Shown: positions 35,377 to 43,730 of the stretch, one piece after another
Layout of the letters: each line of letters starts with the position of its first letter
How positions within the stretch are numbered: the first letter of the stretch is position 1
Assembly (NCBI GenBank): GCA_017411305.1
Contig: JAFQQI010000009.1
Coordinates: 121,577-185,576, forward strand
Source: Lachnospiraceae bacterium
GTDB taxonomy: Bacteria; Bacillota; Clostridia; Lachnospirales; Lachnospiraceae
DNA: 64,000 nt
Direction: 5' to 3'
The notes under the pieces: generated by a model
Told to the model about the DNA's origin: nothing
What the model saw: only the letters and a program-made list of their open reading frames with translations
Database searches by the model: none
Made by a program: the position numbers and the translations under genes

Positions 35377-36669
35377 ATGAGAGAACAGCAATTAATCGTA
35401 TATAAGGATTTTACGGAAGAAGAAGGCCGCATTCTTTATGATATGGCCTGGCTTATGGAGCATTATCAGGATGAGTACTACAATAAAGAGGATATGGCAG
35501 GGCTTTTGTATGACAGCATCCACCATTTGCTGGAAATGGCAGGGAACCATGGGTTTTACGGTAATCTCTGGCATTGCTATCTGACTAATCTTTTGGTAAA
35601 CAACGAAAACAGCTACAGCCGTGCCTGCGAAATCCGCGGTGAGGTGGAAGGAACCATCAATAAGGCCGTACTCCATGATATTGTGATTTTCAAAGAATTT
35701 TATGATTATGACTATAGCGATATGGCAAAGGTACTGGATGTAGATTGTATTTCACTAATCGAAGATTATGAAAGCAGTGACAGCGAAAGCAAGGTGTATA
35801 ACAGTCGTATCCGAGAAAGAATTTGTTCTTTGGCGGTGAAGTTTACCAAAGACCATACACCGGAAGAGATGAAAGCAACCCTGACAGAGTTTTATAAGGA
35901 ATATGGTGTAGGTAAATTTGGTTTACATAAAGCATTCCGAGTGGTTCATGACGAGGATGGGGTGCAAATTGTTCCTATTCAGAGAATTACCCATGTTTAT
36001 TTGGATGATTTGGTAGGCTATGAGATTCCCAAACGTAAGCTGATTGAAAATACAGAAGCATTTGTGGAAGGCAGAAGAGCAAACAATTGTCTTTTATTTG
36101 GTGATGCAGGAACAGGAAAATCTTCCAGTATCAAGGGGATTGCTAACGAGTATTATGACAAGGGCTTGCGTATTATAGAGGTATACAAGCATCAGTTCCA
36201 GGATTTAAATGATGTGATTACCCAAATCAAAAACAGAAATTACAAGTTTATTATTTACATGGATGACTTAAGCTTCGAAGACTTTGAGATTGAATATAAG
36301 TATTTAAAAGCAGTGATTGAAGGAGGCTTAGAGAAAAAGCCAAGTAATGTATTGATTTATGCTACTTCTAATCGCAGACATTTAGTACGGGAGAAATTCA
36401 GTGACAAGGAAGAACGCAGAGATGATTTGCATTCCTCCGATACGGTACAGGAAAAACTGTCGCTGGTGGCAAGATTTGGCGTAACGATTTTCTTTGCTGC
36501 GCCGGATAAAAAGGAATTTCAAAATATTGTAAAGGTGCTGGCAGAACGTTATCAGGTAACCATGCCGGAGGAAGAACTTTTGCTGGAAGCTAATAAGTGG
36601 GAACTTGCCCACGGCGGATTATCCGGCAGGACAGCACAGCAATTCATTGATTATCTGCTGGGGAAATGA
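35377..36669 (+). CDS. AAA ATPase, DUF815 family
   Basis: A 430-aa ATPase. The N-terminal 200 residues are helical and specific; the DUF815 AAA core starts at about 205 (LVGYEIPKRKLIENTEAFV), with Walker A GDAGTGKSS from Gly242, Walker B YMDDLSFE, and sensor region ATSNRRHLV. The function of DUF815 ATPases is unknown. Between pheA and ppx with tight spacing, it is probably in one operon with the polyphosphate genes. AAGGAACAG precedes the ATG. Confidence 0.88.
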   Translation: MREQQLIVYKDFTEEEGRILYDMAWLMEHYQDEYYNKEDMAGLLYDSIHHLLEMAGNHGFYGNLWHCYLTNLLVNNENSYSRACEIRGEVEGTINKAVLHDIVIFKEFYDYDYSDMAKVLDVDCISLIEDYESSDSESKVYNSRIRERICSLAVKFTKDHTPEEMKATLTEFYKEYGVGKFGLHKAFRVVHDEDGVQIVPIQRITHVYLDDLVGYEIPKRKLIENTEAFVEGRRANNCLLFGDAGTGKSSSIKGIANEYYDKGLRIIEVYKHQFQDLNDVITQIKNRNYKFIIYMDDLSFEDFEIEYKYLKAVIEGGLEKKPSNVLIYATSNRRHLVREKFSDKEERRDDLHSSDTVQEKLSLVARFGVTIFFAAPDKKEFQNIVKVLAERYQVTMPEEELLLEANKWELAHGGLSGRTAQQFIDYLLGK

Positions 36670-36677
36670 GGTGCAGC

Positions 36678-38222
36678 ATGGCAGTAAAGACATTTGCGGC
36701 AATTGACATAGGCTCCTATGAGCTTTCCATGAAAATATTTGAAGTATCGAAAAGTCGTGGAATGAAGGAAATTGATCATATCCGCCACGGCATTGACATG
36801 GGAACGGAAACTTACACAACCGGCAAGCTCAGCTATGATCGTGTAGAAGAGCTTTGCAGCGTTTTGCGGGAGTTTTCAGATATTATGAAGTCCTATAAGG
36901 TGGCAGATTATGTAGCTTACGGTACCAGTGCTATCAGAGAAACCGAGAATACCGCGATTTTGCTTGATCAGATTCGTCAGAGAACAGGGATTAAAATCGG
37001 TGTCTTAAGCAATTCAGAGCAACGTTTCCTGGACTATAAATCCATTGCGTTTCAGGGAGAAGGTTTCCGTAAGATTATTGAAAACAGTACTGCTATTGTG
37101 GATATTGGCGGCGGCAGTATTCAGGTTTCCCTGTTTGACAAAGACACTTTGGTTTCGACACAGAATATGAAGCTGGGTGTGCTTCGCTTGCAGGAAAGAT
37201 TAACCCATTTAGATGCCAGTTTCCGCCACTATGAAGAGCTGTTAAATGAGCTCGTAGATTCCCAAATGGAGGTTTACAAGAAGCTTTATTTAAGAGAACG
37301 GGAAATAGAAAATATAATCATTGTCGATGACTATATTTCTGCTTTAGTACGAAAAAAAAGCATTGCTAAAGAAAAAAGCGGTTATGCGGGAAAAGAGTTA
37401 TTTGAATATGTGATGAAAGAGTATGATACCAAAAGCATTTCCCAGCTTGCTAAGGCATGGGATATGCCTGAGGAAAATATGCCCATTTTATATATTTCGC
37501 TGGTTATGATGAAGCGGATTATGGAAACCATGGGAGCGAAGCTTTTGTGGGCTCCGGGCGTAACTCTTTGTGACGGTATTGCCTATGAATATGCCGAAAA
37601 AAATAAAATGATAACATCAGCCCATGATTTTGAGCAGGATATTATTGCTTGTGCGCATAGTATCAGTAAGCGTTATCGGGGAAGCAAAAAGAGAAGCGAA
37701 ACCTTAGAACAGATTGCCCTTACTATTTTTGACAGTATGAAAAAGATTCATGGTTTAGGACAAAGAGAACGGCTACTGCTACAGCTTTCAACAATTTTGC
37801 ATGATTGCGGTAAGTATATCAGTATGGCAAACTTAGGAGAATGCTCCTACAGTATCATTATGGCTACGGAAATTATCGGTCTTTCCCATATGGAAAGAGA
37901 AATTGTGGCCAATGTAGTGAAATACAATCATTTGGAATTTGCTTATTATGAAGAGATGAGCCGTTACAGCATGTTAGACAGAGAGGCTTATTTAAAGATT
38001 GCTAAGCTGACAGCGATTTTGCGTTTGGCTAATGGTCTTGACCGAAGCCATAAGCAGAAATTTAAGAACGTAAGAACTCAGCTGAAGGATAATCAGCTGA
38101 CTATCACCGTTGATACCAATGAGGACATTACCTTAGAGAGAGGATTATTTGGTGCCAGGGCAGGCTTTTTTGAAGAAGTGTACAGTGTAAGACCCGTCAT
38201 CAGACAAAAGCGGACTATTTAG
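36678..38222 (+). CDS. ppx: Exopolyphosphatase / GppA-type phosphatase with HD domain
   Basis: A 514-aa Ppx/GppA enzyme. The actin-like ASKHA core has AAIDIGSYEL, AYGTSAIRE and AIVDIGGGSIQV, and the C-terminal region has an HD domain (STILHDCGKYI, VKYNHLEF). It splits phosphate from polyphosphate or from pppGpp; sequence alone does not tell. I choose ATG 36678 (GAGGTG 6 bases upstream); an ATG at 36666 overlaps the AAA stop but is close to no site. The neighbour ppk favours polyphosphate as substrate. Confidence 0.9.
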   Translation: MAVKTFAAIDIGSYELSMKIFEVSKSRGMKEIDHIRHGIDMGTETYTTGKLSYDRVEELCSVLREFSDIMKSYKVADYVAYGTSAIRETENTAILLDQIRQRTGIKIGVLSNSEQRFLDYKSIAFQGEGFRKIIENSTAIVDIGGGSIQVSLFDKDTLVSTQNMKLGVLRLQERLTHLDASFRHYEELLNELVDSQMEVYKKLYLREREIENIIIVDDYISALVRKKSIAKEKSGYAGKELFEYVMKEYDTKSISQLAKAWDMPEENMPILYISLVMMKRIMETMGAKLLWAPGVTLCDGIAYEYAEKNKMITSAHDFEQDIIACAHSISKRYRGSKKRSETLEQIALTIFDSMKKIHGLGQRERLLLQLSTILHDCGKYISMANLGECSYSIIMATEIIGLSHMEREIVANVVKYNHLEFAYYEEMSRYSMLDREAYLKIAKLTAILRLANGLDRSHKQKFKNVRTQLKDNQLTITVDTNEDITLERGLFGARAGFFEEVYSVRPVIRQKRTI

Positions 38223-38267
38223 TCGGATTAATAGGGAATAACGTGGTATAAATCAAAGGAGAGCAGA

Positions 38268-40403
38268 ATGACAAAGGTAAATTATGGGGAGGCTTCCTGT
38301 TATACAAACCGGGAGCTGAGTTGGTTGCTTTTTGATAAAAGAGTTTTAAGTGAAGCAAAGGATAAACAAAATCCTTTGTTTGAACGGTTGAAGTTTTTAA
38401 GCATTACTGCATCCAATCTGGATGAATTCTTTATGGTAAGAGTTGCCTCCCTAAAAGATATGGTAAATGCCGGCTATGAAAAGCCGGATATCGCAGGAAT
38501 GACGCCCAAACAGCAATTAAAGGAGATTAATAAGGCTACTCATGAATTGGTAGAGGAGCAGTATCATGTGTATAACCGTTCCCTGCTTCCCCTTTTATTG
38601 CAGAATAATCTTCGTGTTATCAATAGGCATGAAGATTTGTCGGAAAAAGAAGCAGACTATGCAGATAAATTTTATGAGGAAAATGTATATCCGGTATTGA
38701 CTCCTATGGCAGTAGATTCCTCCAGACCCTTTCCGCTGATTCGGAATAAGTCCCTAAACATCGGAGCCCTGGTAACTAAAAAGGACGGTGATGGAGAATT
38801 GGAATTTGCTACCGTACAGGTGCCCAGTGTGCTTCCCAGAATTGTGCAGCTTCCGGCAGATGATGCGGGACAAAAGTCTGTGATTTTGTTAGAGGAAGTC
38901 ATAGAGAGAAATATTCACAAGCTGTTTTTAAATTATGATATTGTTTGTGCATATCCTTTCCGAATTATGAGAAATGCAGATTTTTCCATTGAAGAGGATG
39001 AAGCGGAAGACCTTTTGAAAGAAATTGAAAAGCAGCTGAAAAAGAGACAATGGGGACAGGCAATTCGTCTGGAAGTAGAAAAGGGAATTGATAAGAGATT
39101 GCTTTCTATCATTGTCAAGGAGCTTGCTATTGAGGAAGCAGACATTTACCGGATTGACGGTCCTTTGGACTTGACCTTTTTGATGAAGATGTACGGTATT
39201 TCCGGTTTTGACCACTTAAAGGAAAAGGGCTATGCATCGCCCCAGCAGGTACCGGCACTTCCTGCGGATTGTGATATATTTGAGGAAATCCGGAAAGGAG
39301 ATATCCTTTTGCACCATCCTTACGAAACCTTTACGCCGGTGGTGGACTTTATCAGGCAGGCGGCTAAGGACGAGAATGTACTTGCCATTAAGCAGACCCT
39401 TTATCGTGTCAGCGGTAATTCTCCTATTATTGCTGCCCTTGCCCAGGCTGCCGAAAACGGAAAGCAGGTTTCCGTACTGGTAGAATTAAAGGCACGTTTC
39501 GATGAAGAAAACAATATTGTTTGGGCAAAGAAACTGGAAAAGGCAGGCTGCCATGTTATTTACGGTCTTGTGGGATTGAAGACTCACAGTAAGATAACAC
39601 TGGTAGTCAGAAGAGAAGAAGACGGTATCAGGCGTTATGTGCATCTGGGAACCGGTAACTATAATGATGCCACCGCAAAGCTTTATACAGACGTGGGGCT
39701 TTTGACCTGCACTGCCTCTATCGGGGAAGATGCCACGGCGGTATTTAATATGCTTTCCGGTTATTCGGAGCCTTTGTCGTGGAATAAGCTTTCATTAGCA
39801 CCCTTGTGGCTGAAGGACAGATTCCTGTATCTGATTCACAGAGAAACGGAAAATGCCAAGGCCGGAAGAGGCGGACATATCATTGCCAAGATTAACAGTT
39901 TGTGTGATAAGGATATCATAGAAGCTCTTTATGAAGCAGCGGCAGCAGGAGTAAAGATTGAACTGATTGTCAGAGGCATTTGCTGTTTGAAAACAGGATT
40001 ACCCGGTATCGGTACTAATATTACGGTGCGCTCCATTGTAGGTAATTTCTTAGAACACAGCAGGATTTTTTATTTTGCCAATGACGGAAAGCCTGAGTAT
40101 TATTGTGCAAGTGCAGACTGGATGCCCAGAAACTTAGAGCGTCGTGTAGAGATTTTATTCCCGGTAGAGAAGCCGGAGCTTCGTGCTAAGCTGATGCATA
40201 TTTTAGATACTCAGCTGAAGGATACCATGAAGGCACATATTTTAAAGCCGGACGGCAGCTACGAAAAAGTAGATAAGAGAGGAAAGGGAACCCTTATTGC
40301 CCAGAAGGTTTTCTGTGAGGAAGCTGTAAAGGCAGCAAAGGAAAACCGTGAAGTGATTAATAACAGAGTGTTTATTCCCAGGACAAATCATGAATCTATG
40401 TAA
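38268..40403 (+). CDS. ppk1: Polyphosphate kinase 1
   Basis: A 711-aa kinase that makes polyphosphate from ATP reversibly. The N-terminal domain (NRELSWLLFDKRVLSEA), head domain, and C-terminal phospholipase-D-like catalytic domains with GLKTHSKITLV (phospho-His) and RYVHLGTGNYN are intact; length is normal. Ribosome site AAAGGAGAG. It forms with ppx a polyphosphate synthesis and breakdown pair, and the 3' end overlaps maf by 14 bases. Confidence 0.95.
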   Translation: MTKVNYGEASCYTNRELSWLLFDKRVLSEAKDKQNPLFERLKFLSITASNLDEFFMVRVASLKDMVNAGYEKPDIAGMTPKQQLKEINKATHELVEEQYHVYNRSLLPLLLQNNLRVINRHEDLSEKEADYADKFYEENVYPVLTPMAVDSSRPFPLIRNKSLNIGALVTKKDGDGELEFATVQVPSVLPRIVQLPADDAGQKSVILLEEVIERNIHKLFLNYDIVCAYPFRIMRNADFSIEEDEAEDLLKEIEKQLKKRQWGQAIRLEVEKGIDKRLLSIIVKELAIEEADIYRIDGPLDLTFLMKMYGISGFDHLKEKGYASPQQVPALPADCDIFEEIRKGDILLHHPYETFTPVVDFIRQAAKDENVLAIKQTLYRVSGNSPIIAALAQAAENGKQVSVLVELKARFDEENNIVWAKKLEKAGCHVIYGLVGLKTHSKITLVVRREEDGIRRYVHLGTGNYNDATAKLYTDVGLLTCTASIGEDATAVFNMLSGYSEPLSWNKLSLAPLWLKDRFLYLIHRETENAKAGRGGHIIAKINSLCDKDIIEALYEAAAAGVKIELIVRGICCLKTGLPGIGTNITVRSIVGNFLEHSRIFYFANDGKPEYYCASADWMPRNLERRVEILFPVEKPELRAKLMHILDTQLKDTMKAHILKPDGSYEKVDKRGKGTLIAQKVFCEEAVKAAKENREVINNRVFIPRTNHESM

Positions 40404-40989
40404 GAAAAAAATTATATTAGCAAGCGCATCTCCCAGAAGAAAGGAACTGCTGACACAAGCAGGAATTCCTTTTACAATCAGGGTAAGCGGCGCAGAGGAA
40501 AATGCAAGCTGTGATAACCCATGTGATTTGGTAAAAGAGCTTTCCGGGATGAAGGCAGAAAATATTTTCGCGCAGTTGACAGTGGAAGAGGCGAAAGAGG
40601 CTTTAGTTATTGGTGCTGATACCGTAGTAGCACTTGACGGCGAAATTATGGGGAAGCCCGGCTCGCCTAAGCGGGCGGTGGAAATGCTGACAGCCCTTCA
40701 GGGAAAAACCCATCAGGTTTATACAGGCGTAACCTTTGTGTACCAAAACCAAGAGAATGGTGTGGTAACAGCCCATTCCTTCTATGAAAAGACAGATGTC
40801 ACCTTTTATCCTATGACAGAGCAGGAAATTGCGGATTACGTGGCAACAGGTGAGCCTATGGATAAAGCCGGTGCTTATGCTATCCAAGGGAAATGTGCCG
40901 CATATATTAAGGGAATAAACGGCGATTACAGTAATGTGGTAGGATTACCTATCGGAAGAGTATATCAGGAATTGAAGCATTGCTTTTGA
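40390..40989 (+). CDS. maf: Maf-type nucleotide pyrophosphatase
   Basis: A 199-aa house-cleaning pyrophosphatase for noncanonical or standard NTPs (dTTP/UTP). Motifs LASASPRRKELL, VIGADTVVALDGEIMGKP and the late AYAIQGKCAAYIKGINGDYSNVVGLP are present (here split). It overlaps ppk by 14 bases. It is last in the pheA-AAA-ppx-ppk-maf run, and a nested inverted repeat follows. Confidence 0.93.
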   Translation: MNLCKKKIILASASPRRKELLTQAGIPFTIRVSGAEENASCDNPCDLVKELSGMKAENIFAQLTVEEAKEALVIGADTVVALDGEIMGKPGSPKRAVEMLTALQGKTHQVYTGVTFVYQNQENGVVTAHSFYEKTDVTFYPMTEQEIADYVATGEPMDKAGAYAIQGKCAAYIKGINGDYSNVVGLPIGRVYQELKHCF

Positions 40990-41060
40990 CTTCGATTTGG
41001 ATAGAAAAAATGTGAAGTTGCAATTGAATGTTCTTACCATTGACGAAAACATAAGTATGC

Positions 41061-41241
41061 TGGGTAGAGAAGCATTTCGTTATTTTCTTACCACGAAGGC
41101 AATAATGCCTATTATGGTTAGAAAAATAAAGAACAATTTTCTAACCATAATGAAATATATATATTTTGTGGTAAGAAGATTTCCAAACAGTAGACTAAAA
41201 AATATCTACCCATGATTAACTGAAGTGGAGTTATGGGTGGA
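41061..41241. repeat. Nested inverted repeats with alternative pairing
   Basis: Three nested pairs: TGGGTAGA (41061-41068) with TCTACCCA (41205-41212); TTCTTACCAC (41085-41094) with GTGGTAAGAA (41168-41177); ATTATGGTTAGAAAA (41111-41125) with TTTTCTAACCATAAT (41137-41151), all perfect. The TCTACCCAT arm can also pair with ATGGGTGGA at 41233-41241. It could be a miniature transposable element or a structured RNA. The rest of 40990-41387 has no gene. Confidence 0.85.
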
Positions 41242-41326
41242 AATTATGAAGAATTGCATCTACCCTTAGCGAAGAGAAATGGCACCATGGGAAGATAAGA
41301 ACATAAAAAATGATAAGAATAGGAAG

Positions 41327-41373
41327 AAAACCCCTTTCAACAAACCATTATTTGGTCTGGCGAAAGGGGTTTT
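41327..41373. terminator. Bidirectional terminator between maf and GH42
   Basis: AAAACCCCTTTC (41327-41338) pairs perfectly with GAAAGGGGTTTT (41362-41373), with A and T runs serving both directions. Confidence 0.85.
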
Positions 41374-41387
41374 TACTTGTAGTAGTA

Positions 41388-43466
41388 TTATTTACAAACA
41401 AATATTTGAACATCCCAAGGAGCAAGAGCGACTTTATCATTGAAAGCAATATCTTCTCCGGTAAACAGATTAGTATATAAAGCATCATTCTGTGCAGTAT
41501 TTACTAAATAATCATTAAAGTTTACATAACTGGAATCCTTGGAATAATTAAACACATAAATCAAAGTTTCTCCTGCCTTGTTAACCCCCTTCTTACAAAT
41601 AACAGGGAAGTGGCAGCCGGGGATACTAATTTTCATTCTTCTCAATATTTCCTTCAAGAATACCTTCAGCACATCTTTATCAAAGTAACAACCAAAGTAA
41701 GCACTGTTTCCTTTTCCGTAAGGGTGGAAGGTTATTCCGCCATAACCTTCGTAAGCAGGATGCGTATAGGAAGCAAGCCTCTCACAGGTGTCATCCAAAG
41801 GGCGCAACAGTTCCATAAACTCTGCAACTTTCACAGAGCTTTCTGTGTAAGCTTTGTCAGGTGAAGAAAAGCCTGGAAGCTTACTTTTAAGTGCAACATC
41901 TTCGGGAATCGTAAACTGATCATAAGTCATACCGAAGCATTTCGTTAATCCGTAGGGAAGCATATCTGCATAAATACCACCATGCACATCCGCCATACTG
42001 CTTCTGAAGGTACCGATTAAATTACCCCCTTCTTTTACATAGGCATCCAGCTTTGTTGATACTTCCGGTGCAGTCACATAAAGACTGGGTAAAATCAGCA
42101 ATTCATATTTCGCAAGTAATTCAGCTTCAGAAAGTGCACAAATATCCTCCGGATAAATAAAGTCACAGGTAATATTCATTTCATAAAGCGCATCAAATAA
42201 CCAGCGCATAACATGATTAAAGCTTAAATCCTTGCCAATCGGAAAATAAGAGAGAGCAGTCAGTGCATCGTTACAAAGAACGATGGCAACTTCGGCATCA
42301 GGACGAAAGCCAATCAAATGCTCATTATATTGTATAAATTCGTTGCCGATGCGGCATACTTCTCTATAGCTTGCATTTTCCTTCAGGTCATGACTAAGAA
42401 CACCCTTCCAATAGGTTTCAAAGGAGTGGTGAATGGAATGCCAGTGCCAGTACATGACAGCGCTTGCTCCGTGAGATAAGTGACTATATGCCTGCAGGCG
42501 AAGCTGACCGGGATAGGGAAGCCAACCGGGATTTCCCTGTGCCTGTGTTTCCAAAACCAGATAAGTGTCCTTTTTAATGGAACGGCCCATGCTGCCGCCC
42601 ATGGCTATCTCTGCGCCGGTAAGGAGGGCCGCAGAAGGATGATAAATATCAACGCCGGCAACCGTAAGTGCCTTAGCAGCATCCCGCTGATTGACTTCAG
42701 GCTGAAGACCGATGGAATGGTCGCTCCATGCAAAATCGAAATTTTGTGTAATAAAATGATGGGGAAGAGCATATTCTTTTACAATGGACGCCTGCCAGCT
42801 TAAGAATTTTGTCACAAGGTATCGCTGGAAACGTTTGTATTCAGCGCCCAGACTTGCATTGATAGTTCCACGGACATCCGGAAAATCATCCCAATTATCA
42901 ATCCGGTTGCTCCAGTAGGTTAAACCGTAAGCTTTATTCATGGCATCTGTGGTAACGAATTTTTCTTTTAAATAAGAAACAAATTGCTGCTGTGCGCGGG
43001 GGCCTGCGGTATCATAGGATTTGGTTTCATTATCCAGCTGGAAGCCGATTACCTTAGGGTGTGACGCGCATTCCTCCATTAATTTACGGATAATCCGTTC
43101 TGAATGGAAGAGGTAGCCGGGGTGAGTAATATCCATGTTTTGTCTATGCCCGTAAAGTCCGGGACCACCATGGGTTTCGGCAAGAATATCGGGATATTTT
43201 TTGGAAAGCCAGCAGGGAATAGCATAGGTAGGTGTTCCTATGATTACATTAATATCATAAGTAGCTGCAGCATCCAGAACCTGATGCAAAATATGAAAGT
43301 CAAACGAGCCGTCTGAAGGCTCCCAGGTACTCCAGGTGGATTCAGCGATTCTTATGGTGTTGATACCGGCTTTTTTCATCATTTCCATGTCGGTGGGAAT
43401 TCTGTCATAGGGCATATATTCCGCATAATATGCCACACCGTAAATAAGCTTTTCATGATAAATCAT
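41388..43466 (-). CDS. Beta-galactosidase, GH42
   Basis: A 692-aa intracellular glycosidase (no signal peptide) that releases galactose from galacto-oligosaccharides or galactan fragments. GH42 layout: TIM barrel with YGVAYYAEYMPYDRI, acid/base Glu in QLDNE (near 148) and probable nucleophile Glu in LVLETQAQGNPGW, then a trimerisation domain (LLILPSLYVTAPEV) and a beta-sandwich end. Full length. Divergent from the importer operon, with a LacI-type operator at its own promoter; GGAGGACGAG precedes the ATG. Confidence 0.94.
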   Translation of the reverse strand: MIYHEKLIYGVAYYAEYMPYDRIPTDMEMMKKAGINTIRIAESTWSTWEPSDGSFDFHILHQVLDAAATYDINVIIGTPTYAIPCWLSKKYPDILAETHGGPGLYGHRQNMDITHPGYLFHSERIIRKLMEECASHPKVIGFQLDNETKSYDTAGPRAQQQFVSYLKEKFVTTDAMNKAYGLTYWSNRIDNWDDFPDVRGTINASLGAEYKRFQRYLVTKFLSWQASIVKEYALPHHFITQNFDFAWSDHSIGLQPEVNQRDAAKALTVAGVDIYHPSAALLTGAEIAMGGSMGRSIKKDTYLVLETQAQGNPGWLPYPGQLRLQAYSHLSHGASAVMYWHWHSIHHSFETYWKGVLSHDLKENASYREVCRIGNEFIQYNEHLIGFRPDAEVAIVLCNDALTALSYFPIGKDLSFNHVMRWLFDALYEMNITCDFIYPEDICALSEAELLAKYELLILPSLYVTAPEVSTKLDAYVKEGGNLIGTFRSSMADVHGGIYADMLPYGLTKCFGMTYDQFTIPEDVALKSKLPGFSSPDKAYTESSVKVAEFMELLRPLDDTCERLASYTHPAYEGYGGITFHPYGKGNSAYFGCYFDKDVLKVFLKEILRRMKISIPGCHFPVICKKGVNKAGETLIYVFNYSKDSSYVNFNDYLVNTAQNDALYTNLFTGEDIAFNDKVALAPWDVQIFVCK

Positions 43467-43488
43467 ATCTCGTCCTCCAAAGTTATAA

Positions 43489-43502
43489 GCAACCGATTGC
43501 GC
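43489..43502. promoter_or_regulatory. LacI-type operator at the GH42 promoter
   Basis: GCAACCGATTGC (43489-43500) is palindromic around CG, the LacI-family form. The 13-mer CAACCGATTGCGC recurs at 43651-43663. It lies just downstream of the GH42 start of transcription. Confidence 0.82.
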
Positions 43503-43515
43503 TTAAGTTGCGTAA

Positions 43516-43545
43516 ATTATAGCACGAGAGCGGAGGAAGAAGCAA
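43516..43545 (-). promoter_or_regulatory. Promoter of GH42 gene
   Basis: On the minus strand TTGCTT (43540-43545) and TATAAT (43516-43521), spacer 18 bases. Confidence 0.7.
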
Positions 43546-43610
43546 TATACTGATAGAGGAGTTGTGCAAAATGCACAAAAACAAAAAGCAAAAATATACA
43601 AATGTATTAA

Positions 43611-43639
43611 TTGACAACAAATCAAGAAGATGTTATCCT
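43611..43639 (+). promoter_or_regulatory. Promoter of the sugar importer operon
   Basis: TTGACA at 43611-43616, TATCCT at 43634-43639, spacer 17. The operator starts 11 bases after the -10. Confidence 0.72.
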
Positions 43640-43650
43640 TGATACATGAA

Positions 43651-43663
43651 CAACCGATTGCGC
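43651..43663. promoter_or_regulatory. LacI-type operator at the importer promoter
   Basis: CAACCGATTGCGC repeats exactly the sequence at 43490-43502 and covers the expected transcript start, followed by a related GCGCAACGG half-site. It is probably bound by the LacI protein encoded at 47515-48516. A short hairpin TTGATGA/TCATCAA lies at 43690-43709, just before the ribosome site. Confidence 0.82.
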
Positions 43664-43730
43664 AGATGCGCAACGGATAACAAAGAGCATTGATGAGGTA
43701 GTTCATCAAATATATTTAGGAGGATTAAAC

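Noticed and set aside
40997-41215. A 72-codon frame after maf
   Set aside because: It runs across the nested inverted repeats and has no start signal; the repeats explain the sequence better.
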